A stretch of DNA of 64,000 nt, taken from NCBI GenBank assembly GCA_934047225.1, contig OW204004.1, positions 8,932,401 through 8,996,400 of the forward strand. Reading direction: 5' to 3'. The notes beneath the pieces were generated by a model. The model had not been told where the DNA came from. It did not search any database and saw nothing but the letters and a program-made list of their open reading frames with translations. Shown here one piece after another: positions 1 to 11,600 of the stretch. The stretch's first letter is position 1. Each line of letters starts with the position of its first letter. The DNA comes from Ypsolopha sequella. Taxonomy: Eukaryota; Arthropoda; Insecta; Lepidoptera; Ypsolophidae. Position numbers and translations under genes: made by a program.

Positions 1-2409
1 CACGTTTTTTTTTTTCATTTATTCACATTGTGCTTATACTTAGGATGAAGTGCGTTCGCCACATTATACCTTATGACACCCTACATAAGTATTATCTAGC
101 AACGTCTCTATACAACCCAAAATGCAAAATTTTATGAAACACCATCATAATAGCTGTGAGGATATCGTGAATATTGCATCGTTTTTACGTAAAGTTTAGC
201 AAGTTGTATAAATGTTATTTATAATGGAAATAAAAGAGAGGAAAATACAGACATGAAAATTCATGATGACAGAAATTTATGTAAAAAAGACTAAGTTTAT
301 CGACTTTTCTATAAATAAACAGTTAACGTTTCCATTCTACAAATTCGGCGCTTTTTGAATATCTCGCCATCTTGCATCTCTTGATGAGAGATAGGTCGGA
401 GTGCGGTGTGGGGGGAAGGGAAACATATAACATAAAGATGTTTTCATTGAGATCAAAGCCATTAGGACGTCACAAACACCTAAAGCATTTATATGGCAGC
501 TGAATGGGCAAACATTTTCCTACGCGGGCCAATATTTAAACATTTTTCTACGCGGGCCAATATTCAAACATTTTCCTACGCGGGCCAATATTTACCAACA
601 GTATCTATGTTCTATATCAGGGGGGCCAGGTTTTTGAATATTTGGCTATAAAATTATAATATTTGCACTTCCCGAAATAAAGTTATTTATTGACTCATAC
701 GTATGAACAACATGAATAATATAAATTTTAGATATTCAAATCAGGTACACTATGAAATAGGGAAATTGCAGTTAATGTATAAAATAAGAACAAAGATTTA
801 TTAATATACGTGCACTATTTAAATGGTCGATGATCGCGGGCCGGATTGCAAACATTCGCGGGCCGGATATACCCCGTGGGCCGTAGTTTGCCCATTCCTG
901 ACCTACCTTAACAGAGTTTGTAGTTTTACTAAGCCTAAGTTGTCACAGCGTCTACATCTACAGCTTCGGCCGTTATAAGTAGCTGGTTAAAATTTTCATT
1001 TAAATTTGAATTGAAATCAAAGGGTCATTGAACCTTTGTTCCTTAACACTTTCCGAGACTCCAGTATGAATTTGGCTAATATAAACAAAAGTCACCTTAT
1101 AATGTTGTTATTTACCATGTTTTTAGGGTTTCGCACTCATATTACCAACGTAGTACCAACGTACGGAACCCTTCGTGCGCTAGTCCGACTCTCACTTAGA
1201 TAAACTTTAATAAAAGCTCTTAGGCCTGTTTTACAAGTTTTTTTTTAAAAGAATAGATAATAAATAATGGAAAGGTAGGTCCGTAAAAATATTAGTTTTG
1301 TTTATTCAACTAAATGTTAATATAACGCAATGCGAACAAATAAAAGGCATAGATATTTTCAGTATAAAATTTTATTGCCAAGTCAAAGGTAAGATTTCTA
1401 TAACTACATACAAATTAATAATAACAATATAATATACATTGTCTATGTTAATATTGATAAGGCATAATGATCTGGATGGAAAGGACTTAATAAAATACTA
1501 TGCTTATCTATAGGAGCAATTCGACGACTAAACTACAACATTTTAAAATTTGGTAGTCGTTGCTACGTCAAATGTGTCATACAGACAACTATCAAAATAA
1601 CTAGAGTTAATATTCCTTTAACACATGTCATAGTCATTCATGACATATTTACGGATTCCATAAATGCAATAAATTACAATTATTTATGTCAGATAGTCAG
1701 TTTTACTACAATCGTGAAAGCCAAAAATATTAAACGATATTTAGAAAGACATTAAAAAAGGGCATTAGAATAAGAAAGGGCAAAAAGAATAAAAAAACTA
1801 GGCATACTAAAATGAATTGATACAAAACCGAGTTAATATTTAAATCTAAGGTTATGGTAAGGCATTACTTATACAATAATAATTAAAACATTATGAAAAT
1901 ATAAAAGGCCATATCAACGTAACACATTCTATACAATCGATACCAACTTAAGGCTCTCAATCAATATACAAGTCCCTAAAATTAAACATGTTAGTGGTTC
2001 CAAATCGTGAAAAAATTCTTAAAGAAATAGCACTAATATCCGTGTTGTCCTCATAAATGTTATAAAATGAGATTCACCAAAATTTTATCCTCTTAATTTA
2101 TTTTACATTCTATGACTATTCTTCTCTTTTTCAAGTTATTTTAATTTTGAGCGATATACATCGAAGTAATTGGTGGGAAATTTAAAAAATGATTTTAAAA
2201 TTTGTCATCCTATTAATCGAAATAAAATACTTTTGACTTGAGACACCGAAGCCAAATTGTTTAAGAAACTAAAAATAGGATGACGTGATAAATTTATATA
2301 CATTATCGAATAATTAAAAGGCACTTATTGTTTATGAAAAGCTTTTGTCCCACGTAAATCAAAAGTTTAAGAAAGCTTATTAATTAATACGCAAGGGTTA
2401 AGATTATTT
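1..2409. other. pyd 3' untranslated region and downstream flank
   Basis: The pyd stop codon is at 2410-2412 on the minus strand, so sequence just below it should be 3' UTR. Possible AATAAA poly(A) signals on the minus strand read as TTTATT on the plus strand at about 2097-2102 and 1371-1376; I cannot tell which is used. Further left are a hAT-type MITE (497-900) and, at about 1150-1200, an antisense scrap of the GGCCAAGTGCGAGTC repeat family. No other gene is visible here. Confidence 0.5.
497..900. mobile_element. hAT-type MITE with internal 28-bp tandem repeats
   Basis: The left end reads CAGCTGAATGGGCAAAC and the right end reads GTTTGCCCATTCCTG, an inverted pair of the CAGNNNTGGGCAAACT type typical of hAT elements. 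Inside, near 519-596, a unit of about 28 bp containing CCTACGCGGGCCAATATTT occurs three times in tandem, and related CGCGGGCCGGAT motifs recur near the right end. No transposase ORF is present. No convincing 8-bp target duplication is visible, so the exact ends are approximate. Confidence 0.6.
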
Positions 2410-2633
2410 TCAAAAATGATCAACTTTGACGGCAACGGTGTTGAGAGTGGTTGTCGCAGGGAGATGTATTTGGTCCCAATCGGTGCTGAGATGTGCTTCG
2501 GTATCTGTCGCCTTGATGGTAAGCCCTAGGGATGGGACTGCGTTGGCACAGTGCGGTAGGCGCAGGGTCACTGGTCTGAGAAACACCAGGCCTTGCGGCC
2601 CGCACATCACTAGCGGAGATAACATCGCTTCAC
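2410..2633 (-). CDS. pyd: pyd last coding exon: second half of ZU5 domain and stop
   Basis: The acceptor CCCGTAG is followed by GT GAA GCG ATG, which completes a glycine codon with the single G left by the exon ending at 3798. The translation runs through [18 protein letters not shown] and LRLPHC and ends in VDHF before a TGA at 2410-2412. These are conserved C-terminal ZU5 motifs of ZO-1 proteins, including the terminal DHF. The exon encodes about 74 residues. In ZO-1 and ankyrin-type proteins ZU5 mediates protein binding; the partner cannot be seen from the sequence. Confidence 0.93.
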
Positions 2634-5600
2634 CTACGGGAAATTATAATATTAGTCTTTTTTAATTGGAGGACAAAGTGAATGAGCAATGAAGAAAACG
2701 AAAAAGCTTAATTACTTTATTGTGAAAAAGAGTGTCATCTTTTTGAGTTATGTAAATACTTAAATCATTTTTGCTCATTCACTTTCAAAGTCTTTTTTAG
2801 TCGATAAATGTTTTGAGTGCTATATTGACAGTGATTTGGAAAATAATAAGAATTTCAAATTAAGTGAAAAAAGAATCTTATTAAAGTGATTACTAAGACA
2901 CACAAACACAGATCGCAACACAAATGCAGAGTTAGACAAAAGCACAGAAACAAGCCAAGCACCAGTTAATAAATAAACCAATTGTCAAGTATGTAAAAGA
3001 ACTATTACAAAAAGCAACAACATGAGAAATGATAAAAAACAGCTCTAATAAATAAAGCACACTGCTAAATAATTGTGCGAAACACATATTAACGGTGATA
3101 AAAATCAATTTGTTCATACACAGACGAAAATAACAAGAATAGACGTTGCACTTTATACAAGGTGTCTTAAGAATAGCTCCGATATTTCAAACCTACATGG
3201 TGGGATGCACGTAGCAATAACGCTGACGCCTCCGTTCTTTGATCTCCTGAATCTCTAGGTACGAGTGGCTTGTGTGGTAGAAACTGCAATTATGCCACGA
3301 TGGTTGTTTACATGGATGATTTGTTAGTTCCCATTGTTAGCTATGATGGGTAATGATTATTATGGTGATGGGTACATGAGTGTTCTGTTTTACAAGTGAA
3401 AGTGATTTGTGATGTGAAGTGCGTGGTTTATTATAATAACAGCTTAACCTGAGATAAATATTGCGTGCGTAAATTTCTTAATGAAACCAGATTAAATGTT
3501 TACATGTCATTAAAAGTCGAAATGTATTTACAGAAAATAAATAATAGGTGCTCGTTTTAGAAATCTTTGAAACAAGCGTGTTCAAAGATAATAGTAAACC
3601 ACATGCTTTACCAAAACACCTCATGCAATAACAAAAACATTCCTAATACATTTTACACTACTATTCAGAGCTAGACACAATACAACGACCAAATTCAATA
3701 GCATTTTGATTTTTCTTGCTGTGTTTTAAACCCATTAGTAAGTGCGGTCTACGTTCACTACAAGTTAAGGCGTGCTCGGTTATAACAAGCCATTTACCGT
3801 TGTCCATATCGATGGGTGGTCCGCCCACGCGCTGGCTGAGTCGTGGGTCCGAAACGGTAAAGTATATTTTTTGCTTTATCCCAGGAGCTATCGCTTTAGG
3901 TGGAATGATAAGAGACACGCCCCACTGTCTGTCTTCAAGCACCCCGCCCTCACTGTCAAATATTCCCCATGTCGTGTGAGGACTCTCCGGTTCAATTTCA
4001 GTTTTAGTACCACCTTCAGCATTTCCTTCGACAGATGCGGTTGACGCTTCGATTACTGTGTTTTGATTGTCCACAACTGTAGTGTCGTTTTGACTCTCGG
4101 AAGCGTTCTCTGAATTATCTTGGCTATTCTCGTTACTTCTTTCGGCGATGTCTTCACAGAACGTTACGGTCCTGCTCGGTTTAGATCTTTCTTCCAAGTC
4201 TTGAGATGTGTAGGGCGTACTCTGAGGTTGATTTTCGAAGTTCATGCTGCACTCACTGGCATAGTGAGTTTCCATTGAAGTAGTAGACTCGTAAGGGACA
4301 GGAGAAGATGTAACTTTTAATGCATTAGAAATGTGATCCGCTTTTCCATGCAACCTCGGCGCATAAATAGGTGAACCCTTTAGGACGGCGCTTTCTAATT
4401 TCAAAGTCTTTTCTTTTTCAGCATCTGTTTGGGATTCTGTGAGTCTCAGTTTTGAGAAGTCAATCTCTAGGAATGTTTCATTGTCAGTGCTGGTTTGAGC
4501 TTCCTTTTTGCTTTGATATAAAGGATCTCTTCTGGACAAATGGGCAGCGTCACTGAGTTCTAATGGACTACTTCTAGCACTTTGGCTGTCATCCTGTGTA
4601 ATCGGTGTATTCTCTTTTGTTTCCTGATGCGATTCATAAATCACACTGTCTTTTAACTCCCTTTTAGATACGTAGAGTGGCTCCCGTATCTTCATGGAAT
4701 CACTTTCATTAGCTTCTTTTCTAGTCTGGTATATCATTTCTTTCTTTGCTTGATTTCGTTGTTTTATAATTTCTAGTTTCTCTTCCAATTTCACTGTAGA
4801 CTCTCTACTGGCGAGTAACGCAGCTTTTTGTGAGAGGATCTCCTGCTTCGACACGTAAGTACATTCAGCGGATGTTGGCCTGCAGTTATCAGCTGAATGA
4901 GGTCTTTCATTGTATTGGTCATCAGAGCAGTTCGATTTGTTTTCTGAACGCGTGGCATAAGGTGACTCAGTTTGCCTCAATCTGGCTGACATCTCAGACC
5001 GGCTGGCGTACGGGGGTTCGCTCATGCACTTGCTCATTGGCGAGGATCTACCTGGAAAGTGAACTGGAGTCTGCAATCTTCTGTCAGAAGAAACACCAAA
5101 AGAGCTCTCGGACCAATTGCTAGATGGAGGATCGTAAGTTCTTTTACCGTACAAAGGTTCTTTAGAGTACGATCCGTCCATTCTTTGTTTTAACATCTCT
5201 TCTTTAGTGTTGTATGGGGATTCGGAAAATCTTTGCCGTAGCATCTCCTCCTTGCTCGTGTATGGACTTTCAGATACCATTCTTTGACGCTGTATTTGTT
5301 CCTTGCTCGAATAAGGGGAATCACTGTAAAGTGAATCGGAATGTTTCATTTCTTGCCTGGTCGAGTAGGGGCTTTCATCCATGAATTCATTTCTAGTGGC
5401 ATAGTGGTTCTCTCTGATACAATCACCCCTACTTGCATATGGGCTATCTTTCATACATTCTGCCCTTGTTGCATATGGACTTTCTTTCATACATTCTGCC
5501 CTTGTTGCATATGGACTTTCTTTCATACAATCAGCCCTTGTTGCATATGCACTTTCCTTCATACAATCGGATCTAGTTGCATACGGATTTTCTCTGATAC

Positions 5601-8600
5601 ATTCAGATCTGGTTGCATATGGACTTTCCTTCATACATTCTGTCCTACTCGCATAAGGACTTTCTTGAATACATTCCGCCCTCGTAGCATAAGGACTCTC
5701 TTTCATACATTCATTTCGTGTAGCATATGGACTTTCTTTCATGCACTCGGCTCTAGTCGCATATGGTGGTTCCATGATAAGCATCGGCAACGCCTGTCCA
5801 TAAGGGCTTTCAAAGCTTTGATTGGTAACTTCAGACCTCGAGGCATACGAGTTTTCAGTGGAAGTGTCATATAGAGACGAGGTATATGTCCTTCTTGGTT
5901 TCGGTATGGGGTCGTATACAAGATGTTCTTTACTTTGGTAGTAGGGTTCGGGAGGTAAAGGTTGCGTAGGTTGGAATGGTTCGTGTTTCATTTGCTGCTG
6001 TCTTTGGTAAATGGGGTCTATTTTGGTGATCATGTTAAAGCTATTCTGTCCGTAGATGCCTCTCTTGTTGTACTCTATCAGAGAGTTTTGTCTACGGAGT
6101 AGAGGGGTAACTTTCGGTTCGGTTTCTATTTCACACATAGAGTTTTGTCTTCTAAGGGTTTTGATCACGGGTTTAGCGTCATAATCTCTGACGGTGCACG
6201 TGAGCCCACTTCTGTCGTCGCAGAAGGAAGATTGTCGTTTTAAAATGGGTCTGAGGACGGGTTTTTCGCAGGAAGAGTTACTTCTTTGCAACATCTGGTT
6301 CCTGATTTGCGTGTTCCTCATGTGAACGTCGCCAAGGTCAGATTTCTCTCGTCTGAGCCCCGCACCCATTTGTTGCATTTGATTTCTCTGTTGGAGGTCG
6401 CTTTCGCATAGTGACTTCTGTCGAGAAACCTTTTTAGATTTCGATCGGAAGAGGTCTAGGACTGCGTTTTTAATGAACGATGGCTTTTTTGAGAGTTTCT
6501 TTTTAGTTTTAGGGGAGAATGTCTCGTCGCGCTCGACACTGGAGTTCGTGACGTCAGAGCTGCGAAACCCACACCAACACCAATAGTTACTCAACGATTT
6601 GTACGGGGACACCTCAGATGGTTCAAATACCTGTATCTGCTAGATTTAACGTAAAAAGCGGTCTAAATGCGCTAAAGTGATACTAAAAGGCAACGTTTTA
6701 ATAGACTACCTACGATTACAATAATTTTGAAGGTGGGATATTTACTTGGTACTGAAACATTTGAAATGCCCAGATGATAATGGCAATATTTCAACAGGTG
6801 AATTTTGGTACTCTGTAAAAAGCATATTGAAATAAATGTCATGAAATGAATATGAACAAATGTTACAAAAATAAATTGGCGGAAATCAAGATGGCGGACA
6901 AATACGTTGTAAATATAATGTAGAAAAGCTTTAGAATAAAGCAGACAAGATAAAGAGTAGATATTGGAATAGAGAAAGAAAAGGACAAATTAGTTCAATA
7001 TGCTTTCGTTTTTTTTTTTGCACTAAAATGCAGACACGCACTGCCAATCATTTCGTTTCAAAAAACTTCTAATTACAACTAAGTATTACAATGTTGTTAT
7101 CAAATATTACAATTTACACAAATCTTACGCCCCGCTAAGATATATGTTACATACTATGTATATGTTTACAACCACATACGCAACCAAACTAATAGTATTT
7201 CCGATTGGTAAATTATTAGCTAGTCGAAGCAGAAAGATGGGACGACATTGTATTTTGAATTAAACAAAACATCAAGAAAGTGTTGAACTTGTTTGAGTGG
7301 ATATTTAAATGCTTTTTCGTAAAAATACATTGGCTACCCCTCTCATACCGAAAGAATAGCCAAATAAACAGCCAATCGAAAACGCTATAAAAATACTATG
7401 TGGCCCAAGGCATATTGTTAGTCTATTGTGAAGCGATGGGTGTTTGCATGTTAGAGCAAATTGTACAAGGGCTAGAGTTTAAAAAAAGACAAAATTCAGA
7501 TTTGATTTGGGAATTTGAAACATGCACTCTATCTTTGACAAAACATCTTATGGGCAAAAAAATTAAGACCTACGGTCAATATAATTGGATTGAATTTCGT
7601 GAATACAACATTGAAGAAATATGTTATTACCTCAAATTGTGCATGTGCTGCGGTTTCCTGTAAAGCTCAAATGCCGAACCGCGTTGCTCTCTGCTACCGG
7701 CTAAATCTGTGGACAAATTGTTTTATTTTAACCACAAATTTCACATCATATTTTAATGGTATTACATAACACATATTAAAGAAGAAGTGTAAGAAAATTA
7801 GGAAGATCATGTCTTTTTTTCATAATATTAGTAACAAACAAAAAAAAATGTAAAAAGTAAGCCTATACTTTAATTGAATAAAGAGATGAAAATACAAGAC
7901 AGAAGAAAATTATGTCATGAAGGCAAAAAAAAAAAAATATACCTTTGTCTACCTGCCCCATATTGTCCATCTGCTTTTACAGTCATTTTATCTATTAAAT
8001 AATTAACGTTAATTGTAGAGGAATCATAACATAAGTTAGGAAATTATTCTAACTATTATTATGACAAAGATCATTATCATAACCCCATGCTTTATTATCG
8101 TCTAAGTAATTATTTATTTTTCAATGCAAGTGCTCGTAAAGGCCCACTTTTTATGCATCTAAACCGAACAGAAAGTCGATTATTTTGCCCTAGGGCTTTA
8201 TTATTATTTATTTTTTTTAATTTATTTACAGTGGTTGGCTAACCTGCAGCCTTTCCTGTGTACCATAGACGTTATACTTTTTTTTTCCACCGTTTAACGG
8301 CTCTGGATACAGTCCTTTTGAGCCAATTATAATTTAAAGTTCACAAGATTATATTTGTTTTCATTTCCTCACACTATGCATTGAAAAATGTAGTATGATA
8401 CACGGGCGTAAGAGCAACGCCCTTGTAGCATAAACTACTATTATGATATGCCTTCTTCAATAGGCCCTGCTTAATAAACAGTTTGAACTTATTTTCTGAC
8501 AAAGTAAGGACCTCCTTTGGAAGTTTGTTGTTAAATCTTATACCATGTCATACGAAAGAGGTCCACTTTGAGACGACAAGTAGGAAGATAGACAAGCGGT

Positions 8601-11600
8601 TGAATGTTCACCACCGTAGTTGACACTCGGAGTGTATGAAAAAGTTTATTGACCATTTATACATATATATTAGGTCTTTACATATGAAATCGCCGTTTTC
8701 TATAGAGAATTTGAAGGAAACTCAATTTTCAGTACTAACATTTGTGCATTTTTTTAAGGAATAACAAATCCAAATTATGTAATTTCTTATGTGTGTGAAT
8801 GAGACAAAATTAAGCTAACAGCAACGTTTATTAAGTTTTTAAAAAGTGTCAGCTGCAAAAAATTGTTACGAATCTTATCATAGAAATGGATGGCACTTAG
8901 GACGTACTATTTTTCAAGATAAAATTTTTATAACCAAGCTGAAGATAAAAACAAAATTTAATACGTATTATCAAACCTTGAAATCAACTTTTAAACAAAA
9001 ACAAATAATTGAAATAGCTATTGAATTACAAGAATTATGAACTCATGAATCTATAAGAAAATTTCGGCAATTTCATATGTAAAGACCTGTTATATTTATT
9101 GTGTTTATTTTAATGCATTTATGCCCAATTTTCATTTTGTGTTGTTGTATTTTTCGGTATTATTATTACAGTTTTATACAAAAAAAAAGTGTTAAATAAA
9201 TCTGTTTGAATCTAGATACACGACAGTGTGTGCAGGGCCGAGTTCAAAAAAGAATGGGCGCGCTAGCCGAGTGTTATATTACACGAACCATTTCGAGCTA
9301 CTTTCAGCCTCCCCTCAACTCAAATACTGAAAACTTGCAGAGTTCCATATATTCACCCTAACAAACTTTTTTTTAAGTGAAGAACGATGTTCTATCGAGG
9401 AAAAATCCGCTGACCCACTTTTCGTCCGTATAGCAAAGGCTATAAGAGTGAAAAGTGGGTCTGCGGCAATTTCTTCGATGGTACATTTCTGCAGTTATGA
9501 GTTAAGGGAACTCCATGCAATTTGGCGCCCAATTTGATCGCAATTCTTTTATTGGTGAAACCGACAATCCTGCCTTTGTGCTGAACTCGGCCCCTTTTAT
9601 CACATTAATATTTTTAGTGAAATATGTTTTTCTTGGAACATCTATAATTTCTTCGTTATAGTTAAATTTAATAAATAATGTACATTGTACCTATAAGATG
9701 TGGATTGTGCGGGTTGGGCGCGGCGCGGACAGGCGGGGGTCCGGAGTGTGGTGGGGGGCCCGCGTACGGAGGGGAGGGGACTCCCATCTGTCCGCCGGCT
9801 CCTCCATACATGTTCTGTTGCTGAAAGAGAAAGAACAATAGTTATTTGTGCAACAAGAGAGCAAACATATTTTTTGTTGCGAGTGCCGAGTTTGAATCCC
9901 GAGCAAGCGAAGGATTCTATAATTGAATCACAAGCGTAGCGAGTGATTCTAAGTTAGAATCCTGAGCGTGGTGAGGGATCCAAAGCACAGAATAACATAC
10001 TACGTACAGAAGAATCACTTTGCAAAAACATTAAAATAAATAGCTACTCTCGCTAAGCAGCAATAAAGTACAAACTAGCTTGCACCCGCCGTTCGGCAAC
10101 TTTTTATAATTGCCTACAGTCAGGTACCACACGTGCGTGCAAGCGAAAATGTATGGAATTACTACGCGCTAGAGCTTCTTTTACTGTGACGGCCTCAAGG
10201 TCATAAATCACTGTTCACTCGGTAGGGTTGTTTAAAACGTTGCACGCGTGAAAGAGGTATTTTATAAAGTGTTTATGGAGCCAAATTCATACTGGATGCT
10301 TGGTAAATGATCAGTATCACGGATCGATAACAAGTATTGTTAATTTCACAAAATTATATGTTGACCTACCTACCATAGTAATTGACTCTTCGCTAGGCTT
10401 GCGTTTGTAGGGAACAGGGTTTTTTTAAAATAAGGAAATAATTTTCGAATTTACCAAAAAAGGTCATCGAACCTTGATACCGACAACTTACCGTGTCTTC
10501 AGTATGAATTTGGCTGCATAAATTAATGTAACCATATATTTTAGTTTGTAAAATTATTTATAAATGAATGATGTAATATTTTGTTTTATTACTCATATTA
10601 TAATATATATAATCGGGTCTACCGCGATAAATTTTTACCTTTTTTAAGACCCGATTATATATACAGGTTGATAATGAAACCCCTAGCTTTATTGAAATCT
10701 ATGAATCCAAATCACTAATAGAACACAGAATCGTAAAAAAAAAAGTTTTTTTTTCCCCCATATTTTTATCGGGAAAAGTTTCCAAATTGCGAATAAAATG
10801 GCTAGCCTACGCGACGAGCCGCCGGGCCCCAACCATCAATGAAAAACATTCCCGTACACCTGTGTACCACCTACCCCCGCCCCGGCCCGCGATCGCCAGT
10901 CGCCGGCGCACCGACGTCACGAGTGCATGCGCAAATACAATAAAAGTGCAAATTTTCTCTCCCGCCGCGCAACTATTTTCGAGTCGTCACGATGCCGATG
11001 TACTCTTCTCGCGAATATTACGAAATGGTGCGAGTGTACATCCTCAGTGGAGAAAATCTTTACCGAGCGAGAACATTGTACGAAGAGGAGAGCATTCCTC
11101 GGCTTCGTGCTCAAGGACTTGTCAACGCCACGGTTCCACATCGTCAAACGATTTTAGCGGTAAACCAGCGGCTACTGGATTATGGTCAGTTTACCGTGCC
11201 AAGCCATGCACAAGGGGCTGGCGCGCCACGTCTGGCTATTGAGGTAGAAGATGCTGTGTTCGACTTCTTTGAGCGGCACCCCCGAGCCAGTACGCGAGAC
11301 GCAGCTCAGCGGTTTGAAATTAGCCAACCAACAGTGTGGAAATTGTTGCACTATGCTGGACTTCATGCATATCATTTTCAGACAGTGCAGCACCTGCATG
11401 AGGCTGACGCGCAAAATCGTCGCACGTTTTGTGAGTGGTTCCTTCAGAACCAAAACAAAAACATTTTATGGACTGACGAGTCAATGTTTACACGTGTGGG
11501 TCTGTACAATTGCCACAATGAACACTGGTGGTCGTACAGAAACCCACACATGATTCGCGAACATCACCATCAAGTGCGGTTCAGTGTTAATGTGTGGGCC

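Larger units (their letters stand above)
7707..9690. other. pyd intron with LINE remnant and two foldback elements
   Basis: A 2-kb intron. It holds an antisense-oriented LINE tail at about 8395-8575, a mariner-derived element at 8671-9090, and a further foldback element at about 9235-9595 whose ends share GGGCCGAGTTCA as an inverted repeat. That last element also has an internal hairpin based on CCCACTTTTC / GAAAAGTGGG. The remainder is AT-rich with no visible coding exon. Confidence 0.55.

Noticed and set aside
3661..3797. Continuation of the giant pyd exon past 3798 to a stop at 3661
   Set aside because: A clean donor (GTAAAT) interrupts the ZU5 domain exactly where the last exon resumes it in phase; the continuation has no ZU5 similarity.
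5341..5874. 177-codon plus-strand open frame opposite the SPYATR repeats
   Set aside because: It is the antisense of a 36-bp-period repeat in a well supported exon; its Cys/Phe/His-rich repeats mirror the real coding strand.
7400..7663. 87-codon plus-strand frame [14 protein letters not shown]...
   Set aside because: No family resemblance, and its right end overlaps a pyd exon on the other strand; no splice context of its own.
10787..11242. 151-codon frame overlapping the start of the mariner transposase
   Set aside because: A shadow in another frame of the GC-rich transposase region; it has no transposase motifs.
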